Shown piece after piece: positions 33,817-45,786 of a stretch of 64,000 bases of DNA. The position numbers and the translations under genes are program-made. Each line of letters opens with the position of its first letter. The first letter of the stretch is position 1. The notes beneath the pieces were generated by a model, which did not search any database, was not told the DNA's origin, and saw only the letters and a program-made list of their open reading frames with translations. The DNA comes from Cyrtodaria siliqua (taxonomy: Eukaryota > Mollusca > Bivalvia > Adapedonta > Hiatellidae). The stretch is from NCBI GenBank assembly GCA_037043455.1, contig JAWPHD010000133.1, positions 1-64,000 on the forward strand. Direction: 5' to 3'.

Positions 33817-35178
33817 AACAAGAGCTATTCGATTTTTCAGAGAGTTTCAAGTGGTGGTGGGGGGTGCGGGGGTGTGTGGGGGGGGTGTGTGCAGGGGGAG
33901 TATGTGTGAGGGGGATGGAGGGGGCAACATATATGTGTAAGAAGCTATGTGTAAGAAATTACCAAAACAACACAGATATATGTAAAAAAAAAAGTTTCGA
34001 GTGTGTGTGTGGGGTGGCGGGGAGAGAAGCAGGGGGAGGGGGGTGGGGGGTGGGGAGAGGGAGCAACATATGTATAAGAAGCTATGTGTAAGAACTGACC
34101 AAAAAACACAGAAATAGGTAAAAAATAAATAAAGATTAAATAAAAATATTCTAGTTTCGAGTGTGTGGTGGGGGAAGGGGACAACATGTTTAAGAATTGA
34201 CAAAAGCAACACAGAAATATGTAAAAAAAATAATTAGAGTTTCAAGTGGGGGTGGGGGTGGGGAGCGGGGGTGAGAGGCGGGTGTGGGTTGGGGGTGGGG
34301 AGGGGGCAACATATATGTATAAGAACTGACTAAAACAACACAGAAATATGAAAGAAAAAAAATAGTTTCAAGTGGGGGGGGGGGGAGGGGGGAGAGGCGG
34401 GGGGGGGGGAGGGGGCAACATATATGTGGAAGAATTGACTAAGGAGCCCATGCCCCAATATGGGTGAAGTATGAATAAGATGCATAATGCTATAAGAAAT
34501 CCCAAACCAAAATTATAGATATATACATGCTTACATGCAAACCTAGATCTGCCTTTATTGCACAATTTATGGGCCATCACAATTTGGGTTCCATGGGAGC
34601 CCAGAATTTGCAGAAGGCAAAATTACTTATCCAACCCTTTACAACATACTATAAGGAAACCAATACCAAAATTTAGTTCAGCTAGGACAAGAAATGTAAG
34701 AGATATAGACCTGTAAACACAGCTTACATGCACAATTTGATGTGAAACAAACACGTTTTAAGGGCTATCAGAATTTGGGTTCCATGGGAGCCCAGGGGTT
34801 ACAGGAACCAAAATTACTTAAACAGCCCTTAAGATAATGCTATAAGGAAGCTAATGGCCAAATTTGGTTGTGCTAGGGTAAGAATTGTAAGAGACACAGA
34901 CTTGTAAACACAACTAAAATGCAAAATTTGATGTGAAATGGGACACATTATCATAATTTGGGTTCGATGGGAGCCCATGGGTTACAGGAACCAAAATTGC
35001 TTATGCAGCCCTTAAGATAATGCTATAAGGAAGCCCATGGCCAAATTTGGTTGTGCTAGGATAAGAAATGTAAGAGATATAGACTTGTAAACACAGCTTA
35101 CACGCAAACCTTGATGTGGGACGTTGACGCCGACCCCGGGGGTGATTACATAAGCTCTCTTATTCTTCGAATAGTCGA
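33817..35178 (+). mobile_element. Repeat-cored element with G-rich and ~180 bp arrays
   Basis: It starts aaacaagagctattcga and ends tcgaatagtcgagctaaaaa, so ctattcga and tcgaatag form short inverted ends like those of the element at 14.7-17.1 kb. The first half (33843-34435) has about five units of 85-160 bp. Each has a G-rich block (runs of ggggtggggg), then gcaacatatatgt-taagaa and aaaacaacacagaaatatg. The second half (34440-35110) has three ~180 bp units with gggttccatgggagccca, ttaagataatgctataaggaagc and aagagatatagacttgtaaacacagc. The end carries gacgttgacgccgac. Confidence 0.7.
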
Positions 35179-35883
35179 GCTAAAAATGATTGAAAATAAC
35201 ACAGAATGGCTGCCATACTGAATCTGACAGAAAAAAATGGAATGTGCTTAGTTCATATCAACTGCTTTTGCTTTTGAATGTGTCAAACTTCTAATCTAAT
35301 GGTAAACCCTAATCAAACAACTACTGATTTTGTAAGCCCAGACAAGCAGACCTTATTATTGGGATACCATATCAACTCTGTTGACCTTTCAAACATGATG
35401 GCAGCTTGCAAGAAATGGCGTCTGGCCAATGATTCAAATATATTTTACAGCTTCATAAGAAAATTAATTTCCATGAAACAAAACAAAAAATTGCTGACTT
35501 AGAAGAACTAAAATTATCTGCCCAAAGGTCAAATCTCTTGTGAAAGCATAATAATATTATATGGGGTAATCTTACATACAAATAAATACCCTATCAAAAT
35601 AGTAATTACTACTTATCCTGTGAAAATAGTCTATCTACTTGTGTGTTGTAATCAAAAATCTTATCATAATATCAGCAATAATAATCTTATTGGATAATAT
35701 AAATTTCTCTCTCCACATACATTAGTACTGTTGTCATTATTAAACATTGAAAAAAAGACTTCTTGTTTTCCAGGGGCGCATGCCAATGTGATCACTACTA
35801 TAAACTTGATTCTAATAATCAAATACAAATTGATCTTATACTTCTAAACTTAAAATAGTTTAATATTATAAGATATCAGTTTA
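35179..35883. other. No feature seen
   Basis: A+T-rich sequence. One 74-codon frame (35278-35502) has no motif. Confidence 0.4.
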
Positions 35884-36057
35884 GGTTTATAGTAGTGTGA
35901 GACCAACATGTTTATAGTAGTGTGAGACCAACATGTCTTTAGTAGTGGGAGACCAGCATGTCTTTAGTAGTGGGAGACTAAACATGTCTTTAGTAGTGTC
36001 AGACCAACATGTCTTCAGTAGTGTGAGACGAACAGTAGTGTGAGACTAACATGTCTC
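35884..36057 (+). repeat. 25 bp minisatellite, left part
   Basis: About seven units of gtgtgagaccaacatgtctt-tagta with variants. The array resumes at 38726 after the Mutator-like element. Units are contiguous with no spacers. Confidence 0.85.
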
Positions 36058-38725
36058 CAATCTCATTAAAATCAGACCCTTTATCACGCTACGATACTCT
36101 ACGCTACTAAGGATCTGACAACACTGCATTGGAGGTCACGTGAGATTGACCTTTTGATTAGCCAATCAGATTTCAGCCTACAAAATCGTTTGGTATAGAC
36201 TGCTTCAATGCGCATGTCACATTTCAGTCAAATGCTGCGGAGCAGTCTTAGCTCAGTATTGAAAGAGTCAATGTCCAAAACCTTTAGCTTATAAAACACG
36301 AAACAAGAGGCAATGAAGCTCTACTGATAGGTTTTGATAGCTAGATCAGCCATGTGAACTTGTGTTTTTTATGGAAATAGGACCAGCATACTATGTAAAC
36401 AAAGATGGCTCCTGGTGGCCATAATGGATATCAAATCAAAAGAATTTTGCTTAGAACCAACTACATGTCATGCAAGTCATTTTAGTAAATGTTCCATGTC
36501 AATACCACTTATGGTTTTTGAGAAGTAGTTGCCACATAGTTGTATTTTTAAAATCTATTTATAGCTATGGCTGCCACCTTGAATTACCGGCTAATCTAAT
36601 TTTTACTTAGGACCAACTAGATATCAAGAGCAACATTCCTGTAAAGTTTCATGAAAATCCATCAAGTAGTTCCAGAGGAGTAATCACCACAAGCATTTCC
36701 AGTATAATTCTATGTAAACAATGATAGCTTCTGGTGGCCATGTTTGATATCGCATCGAAATGAATTTTGTTTAGGACCAACTACATGTCACGCAAGTCAT
36801 ATTAATAAGGTTCCAAATCAATACCACTTATGGCTTTTGAAAAGTAGTTGCCACAAACTTGAATTTTTAAAATCTATTTTAGCTGTGACAGCCATCTTGA
36901 AATTCCGGCCAACCTGAATTGTTACTTATGACCAACTAGACATCAAGAGGATCATTCCTGTAAAGTTTCATGAACATTCCTCAAGTAGTTTCAGAGGAGT
37001 AGTCCTCATAGGTTTTTTCTATATGACTCTATGTAATCAAAGACGGCAGCCATGTTTGACAACGAATTAAAATGAATTTTGGTTAGGACCAACTATATGG
37101 GACCAACTATATGTCATGCCAGTCATTTTAATAAAGTTCCAAATCAATACCACTTATGGTTTTTGAAAAGTAGTCGTCACAAACATGTATTTTTAAAATC
37201 TATTATAGACATGGCAGCCTTCTTGTATTTCCGGCAGACCTGAAATTTTGCTAGGATCAACCAGACATCAAGAGCAACATTCCTGTGAACTTTCATGAAA
37301 ATCTGTCAAGTAGTTTCAGAGGAGTAGTCGCTACAAGTTTTTACTATATAACTTTATATAAACAAAGATGGCTGCTCATGGTACCCATGTTTAACGTCAA
37401 ATCAAAATGACGAACACCATGTCATGCTGATCATTTTAGAAAAGTCCCATGTCAATATCACTTATAGTTTTCATGAAGTAGTCGCTACAAACTTGTTTTT
37501 TAAAAATCTATTTTTAGCCGTGGCAGCCATCTTGAATTTCCGGTTGACCTGAAATTTTGCTAGGATCAACTAGACATCAAGAGCAACATTCCTGTCAAGT
37601 TTCATGAAAATCCATCAAATAGTTTCAGAGGAGTAGTCGCTGCAAGTTTTTACTATATAACACTATATGTAAACAAAGATGACCATTGGCAGCCATGTTT
37701 AATGTCGAATCAAAATAATTTTCATCAAAGGATCAACATCATATCATGCTGATCATCTCAGAAAAAAATCCCATATCAGTATCGCTTACAGTTTTCAAGC
37801 AGTAGTCATTACAAACTTATTTTTTACAAATCTAATTTTAGGTTTGGCGGCCATCTTGAATTTCACATCAACGTGAGTTTTTGCTAGGATCAACTAGACA
37901 TTTAAACATTCCTTTGAAGTTTCATGAAAATCAGTCCAACAGTTTCAGAAGAGTAGTCGCTACAAGTCGCTTTTTTATAACTCTATGTAAACAAAGATGG
38001 CCACTGGCAGTCATGTTTAACGTCGAATCAAAATGATTTTCGATAAGGACCAATATCATGTCATGCTGATCATTTAAAAAAAAGTCCCATATCAACATCA
38101 CTTATAGCTTTCAAGAAGACGTTGTTGCAAACATGTCTTTTAAAAATCTATTTTTAGCCTTGGCAGCCATCTTGAATTTCACATCACCGTGTATTTTGCT
38201 AAGATCAACTAGACATCATGGGCAACATTTCTGTAAAGTTTCATGAAAATTCATCCAGTAGTTTCATGAAAATTCATCCAGTAGTTTCAGAGGAGTAGTC
38301 ACTACAAACAAGTTTAGGATGGACGGACGACGGACACCGCATCACGGCACAAGCTCTATATAGAAAACATAATGTTGCAATCATCTCGGTAATTACCGCG
38401 CCCATGATTTTCATCGTATTCTTGCTGTAAAACATGCCATTTAGTGCATTTCTTTGAATTTTTCGTGCAAATCACAGCATTAACACACTGCATTTTATCT
38501 TTTTTTCGGATACATGTGTTTTATGTGGATTTTCGTTTATTCAGTTCACTCGAACATCATCTGAAGTGCATATGAAACGCGCAATTTCATTGGTTGAATT
38601 TAGTTGATGTTCTCATGAATAGTGATTAGATGAAAGGTCGATCTGATGTGACCTCCAACGACGTGTTGTCAGATCCTATAGTGAGAGTATCAAAGCGTAA
38701 TTAGCATTTGATTTTAATGAGATTG
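36058..38725. mobile_element. Mutator-like element with long TIRs, 9 bp TSD
   Basis: The left end caatctcattaaaatca and the right inverse gattttaatgagattg begin imperfect TIRs of ~130 bp that share ggatctgacaacac, ttggaggtcac and gaccttt. The 9 bp repeat acatgtctc flanks it (36049-36057, 38726-38734). Because the target is itself a minisatellite containing acatgtct, the TSD length is slightly ambiguous. Long TIRs with an ~9 bp TSD suggest Mutator/MULE. The interior is occupied by a nested repeat-cored element; no transposase is seen. Confidence 0.8.
36302..38357 (+). mobile_element. Nested repeat-cored element, about six ~318 bp units
   Basis: It starts aaacaagaggcaatgaagctctactgat and ends gacggacgacggacaccgcatcacggcacaagctct. 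Unit landmarks gccatcttgaatttccgg recur near 36575, 36893, 37209, 37525, 37850 and 38165. Each is accompanied by aacattcctgtaaagtttcatgaaaatcc and cagaggagtagtcgctacaag. The usual GAGCTAAAAA terminus is missing, so the 3' end is eroded. Confidence 0.75.
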
Positions 38726-38965
38726 ACATGTCTCAGTAGTGTGAGACCAATATGTCTTAGTAGTGTGAGACCAACAGTAGTGTGAGACCAATATGTCTTA
38801 GTAGTGTGAGACCAACATGTCTTCAGCAGTGTGAAACCAACATGTCTTTATTAGTGAGAGACCAACAGTAGTGAGACCAACATGTCTTTAGTAGTGTGAG
38901 ACCAACAAGTCTTTAATAGTGTGAGAGCAACATGTCTTTAGCAGTGTGAGAGCAACATGTCTTTA
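38726..38965 (+). repeat. 25 bp minisatellite, right part
   Basis: A continuation of the array at 35884 with the same consensus (gtgtgagaccaacatgtctttagta), about nine units with short ones missing several bases. Confidence 0.85.
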
Positions 38966-39340
38966 TATTAAATATATTTTATACAGTCAAGACCATATAT
39001 AAGCTTATAAGCTTCTTACGCCCATCTCTTATGTGTTTATTGATAATTTCTAATCATCGTGGCATCCCTTTTCTGAGGAAGGCTTACAGGCGACAGTCAC
39101 TGATTAACACAAAAGTTCAGCGAAATGTTAATGTGCACACGGTATGACTCTCCCTCACTTGAGGCCGATTGCTTATCATCGTCTTTAAAGGATGGCATAC
39201 TCTATCAGAGAGTGCGTTTGGAAAAACATTGAAGTGACCTCACATGGAATCAATCTGAAACCCTGGAGCGAGAGACAAGTATACTTACCACTCGTCGAAG
39301 TCTTATAACTAACTAAAATTATCACTAAAGGTGATTAATA
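38966..39340. other. No feature seen
   Basis: No gene is seen. The string atacttacc near 39280 was considered as a U1 snRNA start and rejected. Confidence 0.4.
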
Positions 39341-40270
39341 CCCCTGCAATGGTGTCCAGTAAGAAACAAACCTTCAACTGAAATTGGTGAAAATAAGAAC
39401 CTGTTTACTGAAGTTGGTAAGCACCCATTCTGAAATTTTCACATTTCAAAAATCAAGGTCAATTGTGTTCCTTGTCAAATTCTACCAATGTCTTATTGAT
39501 ATCATAAAAATCAGATCCCATTTGTTTAAGTGATCATGGAAACAATCAGAATATTTTCCGACAATCAAGGGCAAAAATTCGGCAGTATGGCACTCAACTT
39601 TGGTGACTGTTGAACTTGTCTGAGATATTTTTGATATAAAACTACACACCAAACTTGTTAAATTGAATTGAATTGGAGTTTATAGTCGCACCAACAGCTA
39701 AGGTCAAATGGTGACTTTCCAGCTTCAATTGGTCGAGGAAGACCCCAGGTGGCCGCCGGGCAATTTTCGTGCACGGGCAGGCACCTGTGTAGAACCACCA
39801 ACGTTCGGCAAGCCAGCTGGATAGCTTCCTCACATAAAGATTCCTAGGCCGCTGAGGGATCGAACCTACAGTGGTGAGGGGCAAGTGATCCAAACTTGCT
39901 GAAAATCAAAACCAATTTACTTTAGTCATTGCATACAAAAGCTGAACTTTACCTTTTTTTCAATAATGAAGGGAAATAACTCAGTAATGCAGTTGTCAAT
40001 TTTACTCATCATCAAACTTGTCAAACTCTTATTGCCATAAAGTCTCACTCAAAATCAGGAGAAAATCAGAATCAGGTTACTTAAGTTATTGTGTATTCAA
40101 GCAGAATTTGGGTATTTTTTTCAATACTCGAAGGCAATTACTCAGTAAAGCAAGTGTCAAGTTTGTTCAATGTTGAACATATCAAAGGTCTTATTGGTAT
40201 GCGGCTTCTTACCATATTTGCCCATATTTGGTGAAAATCGGAAACCATTTAATTAAGTTATTGTGCACTT
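39341..40270 (+). repeat. Diverged ~180 bp repeats (four or five units)
   Basis: Units share ggtgaaaat-agaacc-tttactgaagtt, ttgtcaaa-tct-attg-tataaa and caatattcgaaggcaataactcagtaa. The SINE-C copy at 39658 interrupts them. No coding potential is visible. Confidence 0.5.
39658..39889 (-). mobile_element. SINE-C copy 2, 5'-truncated, 9 bp TSD
   Basis: A minus-strand copy of the element at 25248, with tail complement ttaaattgaattgaattgg and body gaggaagaccccaggtggcc and gctggatagcttcctcacata. It ends inside the head (cacttgcccctcac...). It is flanked by ccaaacttg at 39649-39657 and 39890-39898. The 83-codon minus frame across it is incidental. Confidence 0.85.
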
Positions 40271-40784
40271 AAGAAATTCCAGTTTTATCACTGGCTCAGG
40301 ACAGAATAAAATAAGGGATGGATGCTCCCTAAAGTGGATGACTTGTGTGAAGGAAACAAGAATAAAGTTATGTAGATGTTTTGACGAACTTTACAGAGCT
40401 GCCCGGTCTATGCAGCGGTGTACCAGTATCACCCGCTCTGTTCACTTCAAGCGGTTGTACACGCAACAATTCGGTATATGCCACATGGCCGGTTAAAACA
40501 GCACGGCGCATTTCGGTGTACCGGTCATGGTCATATACCGCCTATGCTGATCGGCATATACAATAAAGTGCACACTCTGTGTATTATTAAATGATAGGAG
40601 TGATTTTCTTCGACAAAGGTCAAAAGCAATAACATGCTGGTGCCTACCATTTAAAAGAAGAATGGCAATCTAGAACATTTCGGACAAGAGATATCTGATA
40701 AAGATTACAGTAAAAAGCTCAAGTTACAGTTATGGTTTCTGTTCTTTGCACTTCTTCTCATTGCCCTCTTCTAAGAAAATTTAT
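40271..40784. other. No feature seen
   Basis: A short ccgg-rich patch (accggtcatggtcatataccg) near 40520 has tandem-like ttcggt-ta-gcc motifs. No gene is seen. Confidence 0.35.
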
Positions 40785-40960
40785 GATTTGTTTTGTATGG
40801 TGCTTTACATCATTTTCAATATATGTAAGGTTATATAGGACGGTCGATTTTTTCCCGGGTAGAACCAGTACTGTACACCTCCCGCCATTCGGAAGAATCG
40901 ACACTTCCTCACATACAAGTCGAGCTCCCAGTAGGATTCAAACTGGCAGCGGTGAAAAGA
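40785..40960 (-). mobile_element. SINE-B copy 4
   Basis: Minus strand: gtatggtgctttacatcattttc, ttttttcccgggtagaaccagtactgtacacctcccgcc, cgacacttcctcac and gtcgagctcccagtaggattcaaactggcagcggtga. A short internal deletion removes the gaggcagaccacc block. Confidence 0.75.
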
Positions 40961-41092
40961 GGCATAAATGGAAAAACTATTTCGAGATGGGATGGCGTTG
41001 GGACATCACTCGACAAAGCGATCCTATATTACTACTCGTACATATTGTTTTCACACTACTTAACTTGAATTTCTGTAACTAAAGATACTACT

Positions 41093-41365
41093 AAACCTGG
41101 CCCAATATTCATCAAATTTTTGAGCACAAGAATCGGACTCAACTCAAAATCTCAAATTTTTTAATTCCAAATAAAACCAATTTTACAAGCAAATTACTAT
41201 ATTTACTTACAGAAACGAGTAATTTTAAAGGTAATTTAACAGAAAATGTCTGAAAATCACAATTCTTACCCATACATTTGTGTTGATAGAGTTTTTAAAT
41301 TATGAAATTTTGAGCCTGAGTCTGATTTTTGTGCTCAAAAATTTGATGAATTTAGGCTCAGGTTT
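41093..41365. mobile_element. ~270 bp MITE with long TIRs
   Basis: The left arm aaacctg-gccc...attcatcaaatttttgagcac and its inverse at 41330-41365 give TIRs of ~65 bp with over 80% identity by eye. They include gagcaca-gaatc-gactca and ctcaaaat-tcataattta. There is no ORF and no clear TSD, so the superfamily is unknown. Confidence 0.7.
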
Positions 41366-42289
41366 CCTGAACATTTTAATCTCACCCTACTTAAATTGGA
41401 TTCCTATAAATAATTAAGGACATGTTCCTCACATTTCTTAACTTGGATTCTTTAAAGGAGCTATCCAAATTTTACAACATATGTACACCATTTCTAAACC
41501 TGCTGACGAGGAGGAATATATATAGCGTTCATATTTTGCGAATCCAAACCCTATGGACACAAAATAAAAGGCTTTAACCAGCCAGGCCAAACACCAAAAC
41601 AGGAGCATCGAATTACAAGTTGCCAACTCATAATTCATTTTACACATATTCAGTCATGGGTAATTTAAGAAGCTGAATCCCTGAATAAACCTATACTTTT
41701 AATCAGCATATAAACATTATTATAGGCACAGACCTAATAACAAACAGATTGGAAACTTCCTATCTGAACCAATGAAGAAGCCAAAATATCACGTGACTCC
41801 TTAACTTTTCCTTCTAACTCCTCCCTCAAACATTCATTGATTTTTCAGACAATACATTCAAAAGATTCATAATAAATAGCAAAATGGGATTATACTAATT
41901 TTAAGTTTTTGTGTTATTTTCAAAACAATAAATTGTATAAAAAGCTGTTTAAAGTTAAAAATATCACCTTTTTTTTTGGCTCACACGGGAATCTTGATTT
42001 TTGTAAAACTTGCGGCATCTACAATTTCTACATAAATTGCATTTGTTCAATCATTAATATTAATTATAAAAAAAATATAAAGCAAATTGTTTTTGAATAT
42101 TACTAACTGTTGATTATATTTCACCAATAATATATTCAAACCTATGATAGAAAAACCAAGACAAGTTGACTCAAAATTGTATTTAAATATATGCATGCAG
42201 GTTTAAAGTCAAAATGATACTGGATTAATAAACCGAGAGGCTAATTGTAATGTTGGAATAAAAACTTCAAGTTTATATTACTACCATAT
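41366..42289. other. No feature seen
   Basis: A+T-rich sequence, no gene. Confidence 0.4.
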
Positions 42290-42420
42290 CATCCCTTATT
42301 TGTAAATATTTTTATCTTTATTTCTTTACATTAATTTTTATTACTACTCTTGCATCAGTGTTTGCGCACAATATGACCTATTTATGTGTAGACGTGCCGT
42401 AAAACATCATTCATTTATTC
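42290..42420 (+). mobile_element. Retroposon D 3' end with (attc)n tail
   Basis: accatatcatcccttatttgtaaat, tgcgcacaatatgacctatttatgtgt, gacgtgccgtaaaacatcattcatttattcattca. The same sequence is present three times inside the 52 bp minisatellite at 58.5-59.6 kb. Confidence 0.7.
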
Positions 42421-43855
42421 ATTCAAGATTGCCATGTGTCCATTTAAAATCCAAGCACTTGAACTAGTGAAACTGTCCTTCAAACTTCTTTATTGCTAAA
42501 AATGTAAAAGTAAGAACAATAACATCATTAAAAAGAGAAATAAATTTGTGATGGGTTTTAACATAAATGCAGCAAATATGCATAAAACTCTTCATGATAA
42601 TTATGTCTGTTTAAATTTGAGCAATATTCTGTGAAATTTTGGCAATGTGCCACTTGAAATTTAGATACATTTCACAGTTTCCTATCTATTTGTTATTAGG
42701 ACTACGTTATTGGACCGGAACACCTGGATAGAGTTTGGATGAACGATTCTGTAGTGTACTGTTGCCGTTATTTGGCAGGTTAGTGCCTTTACAGTTTGTA
42801 GACTGTCCTGAGATTCCTCTGTTTATTGAGATATATCCATGTAATTCACTGACCCCAGAGCAATACAGCCATTTTCGCACAGCAGCTAGGGCATCAAATA
42901 TCTGACAGCAGATAGGCACATTTAAAAAATTAGAAATAAGTTGGTGTAACAAAACGCTATCTGCAAATAGAGATAAGGCAGTGATATATACTTCTAACAT
43001 TTCATTCTGCAATGACAAAGTTTTAGCTCATTAGCTGGCATGTTAGGTGATTTATTGCCATTTTATTGTCCTCATGCTGGGTATGCTGACACCAAGCTGA
43101 TTATCATGTTACTTGAGCTGAGCAGAAACTACTTCATATTTTTGGGAGAGTCTATAAACTGTTTAATCAGGCCAAATCTTACACTTCTAAATATAAATTC
43201 CTCCCTCACAAGTTATTTAGACCTGGATAATATTCCTCTGCTACTCACTCATTCTCAGCCCCTTAATCTGTTTAATGTCCAATTGTTAGAAGAAAATCAA
43301 TCTAGCCACCACCATGTAGCAAATGCAATGTTCTATAATTTGATTGATGAAATGAAAACCATTTTAGTTCTCTAGTGTTTGTCTATTATGCACCAAGTAC
43401 CTGGTAAAGGTTACATTGCACCACTGATTTTTCCTCTTTGTTTTATATAGGTCGCATTTTTCTCCGTAGAAAATTTTAAAACACATATCAAACGATGCAG
43501 CGTGCGCCAATATAAAAACGCAATAAAAACAGTGGGTCATGTATCATGTAAGAAAAAGTCAATCTGTTGAACGACATCATGTTCTATTTTGACACGTCAG
43601 ATAGATTTACCCCATTTCGACTTTCGCTTTACTGTATATGTCAATTATAATTACATATCTCAAACAAACACTAATACACGTTTCCAATGCATCACTCGGA
43701 AGAATTATAGGTAATAGTAAGAATTAGCAATCAAAAGTGTGCATTTTGTATCACTAGTAAAGCAGGGAAACGTTTTTTATTAGACACTATTTGACTATAC
43801 ACCACGGAAGCACAAACGCAATGGTGTAATTACACCTATTCAGAGGAATAATGTA
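42421..43855. other. Unannotated; one 111-codon ORF of unknown meaning
   Basis: The plus frame 43040-43375 (MLGDLLPFYCPHAGYADTKL...) and the minus frame 42707-43018 are the longest here. Neither has a recognisable domain, conserved cysteine pattern or splice context that I can support. They are recorded as possible chance frames. Confidence 0.25.
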
Positions 43856-44505
43856 AACCATTGCTGCTTTCTCTGATATGGATTCAGTTAACCCTCCAAG
43901 GACATAAACAATGACCCAAAATGTTGTATGAATGTTTAAGGATTAATGAATTATCCAGTAGAAAAGCCTTGATTTTAGGCGTTTTTGTGAATTATTGATA
44001 ACCAGTTTAGTTCATGTAGCATTGCAAGTTATCTACAAGTAAATTAAATATGCAGGTAATTATGACTGTGTGGATAAACAAGGCCACTGCCATGAGCTGT
44101 CTCGCCTTCTGAGGTTTTGTTCATACACATCAGGGTTTGTTTTATTGGGGTCGTAGGGTTGTATATATCTATCTTTATGTGATTTTTTAAAAATTAAATT
44201 CAGAGAGATAAATAATTTATGGAAAACTGGGGAAAGTATCGGATGTCCTTTTGAGTGTAAAGTTAAGGTCAAGGTTAGTAGAGGGGCAGGGTTTGATCTG
44301 AAGAGAGACCTTTTAAAGGAAACACCTTTTAACATTTTAATCCTAAAGCGAAATATATAATATTAAGATATATTTGTTAATATGTATTAACAGAGCTACA
44401 GATAAGCAGGGTATTTGCTTAAATACCCAATTAAAAATGTAAAAATACCCAATTAAAATAAAAAGCATGGGTACCAATAAAGTCATCAAAGTTGTCAAAT
44501 GATAA

Positions 44506-44761
44506 TTGAATTGAATTGAATGTTGTTTAACGGCTCATCAACACAGTACAGGTTATTTAGAGCCGCCCCAGAGAGAGGGGAAGGATACATAGGAATCCGG
44601 GAACCTGCCCTACTCTTATTATCGAATAGATTCCTATGGTTCTTTAACGTGCTCGGAGGATAGACCGATACACGGGACCGCCCGGTTTACGTCCCCATCC
44701 GACGGACGAGGCTAAGGAAAAGTGTCTTGCCCAAGAACACACCGACGGAACACAGTGGCAC
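44506..44761 (-). mobile_element. SINE-A copy 3, 5'-truncated, 7 bp TSD
   Basis: A minus-strand copy, very close to copy 1. The tail complement ttgaattgaattgaat precedes the core, which runs to cacaccgacggaacacagtggcac, where the tRNA head is lost. It is flanked by atgataa at 44499-44505 and 44762-44768. Confidence 0.85.
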
Positions 44762-45060
44762 ATGATAAAAAAACGATGCAAATTTGTGCAATGTATGGCT
44801 TATTGACGGGATACTCAGCCAACTTGTATAAAGCTTATTGTAAAAGAAGTAAATTTTTTAGATTTTGTATACAATATTAATGGAAAGACACCCAAAAACA
44901 AAGCCGAAAACTGTTTTTTCTTTAATTTTACCCAACTGAAATCATGAGCTACCCAGTTAAATAAACATTGATGGATAATTACCCAAATGATCAAACCGCT
45001 TTTCTATAGCTCTGACTGTATATATCTATAAAATACCAAACACAATAAATTTAAAATGCA

Positions 45061-45064
45061 TGAC

Positions 45065-45097
<33 letters not shown>

Positions 45098-45440
45098 GAA
45101 TTTCGGGTTCTTGTCTTTAAAGTCAAGGACGTTGGTGGGGTGGGGCCCAGTGAATGTTCATACAAAGTTTCAAAGCAATACCTTTGATGGTGTTGGAGAT
45201 ATATACCGTCCAAAAAACTTTAACCAAAAAGTTCTGTAAGTTCTGTAAGTTTCTTTAAGTTCTGTAAGTTTCTTTAAAGTCAAGGTCATTAAGTTCTGTA
45301 AGTTTCTTTAAAGTCAAGGTCATTGGTGGGGTGGGGCTTAGTGAAAGTGTAACGGGTTAAACCCAGTGAATGTTCATACAAAGTTTCAAAGCAATACCTT
45401 TGATGGTGTTGGAGATATATACCTTCCAAAAAACATCAAC
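45061..45440 (+). repeat. (aaag)n patch and ~200 bp imperfect direct repeat
   Basis: agaaagaaacaaag units at 45066-45100, then two copies of ttggtggggtggggc-cagtg, aatgttcatacaaagtttcaaagcaatacctttgatggtgttggagatatatacc. Short aagttctgtaagtttcttt repeats lie between the copies. Confidence 0.7.
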
Positions 45441-45786
45441 ATTTCATAAAAAATAAAAGGAACGTAGTCCAGTAGTAACAAAAGTACATTCTGGACTGGA
45501 GAAAGATTACGAGATACTTAGTAGATTAGTATTCAGTTAAATGATGCACAAAACATTTTTTTAAAAGCTGGTAGATTGTATTGATTTATTATTATCCTAA
45601 TGTCACAAAATGAGATTGCAGGTCTGACACACGCTACGTAAAAAAATCACATCCAACTCAACATTTCGACATTTCCGCAAGTGCACGGAAACATTTTAAG
45701 AGTATGATGACACAATATCTCCATTAGGGAAGCTGTATACCAGTTCTAAAATGCATGACAGATGGGATAGAGAGTGCTTGCCTAAT

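Noticed and set aside
33847..34212. 121-codon minus frame rich in P and H
   Set aside because: Complement of the G-rich tandem array; low-complexity translation.
35884..36057. Short direct repeats resembling a CRISPR array
   Set aside because: The 25 bp units are contiguous with no unique spacers, in a eukaryotic context; a minisatellite.
39275..39300. atacttacca resembling the 5' end of U1 snRNA
   Set aside because: Only nine bases match. The following sequence does not continue as U1 and no Sm site or snRNA promoter was seen.
41498..41520. ctgacgag, a hammerhead ribozyme core-like word
   Set aside because: No helix II followed by GAAA and no closing helices could be found. The foldback CGAG modules likewise lack CTGATGA/GAAA cores.
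43040..43375. 111-codon plus-strand ORF
   Set aside because: As a gene it lacks motif, splice or conservation evidence; A+T-rich DNA of this length can yield such a frame. It is noted only within an unannotated stretch.
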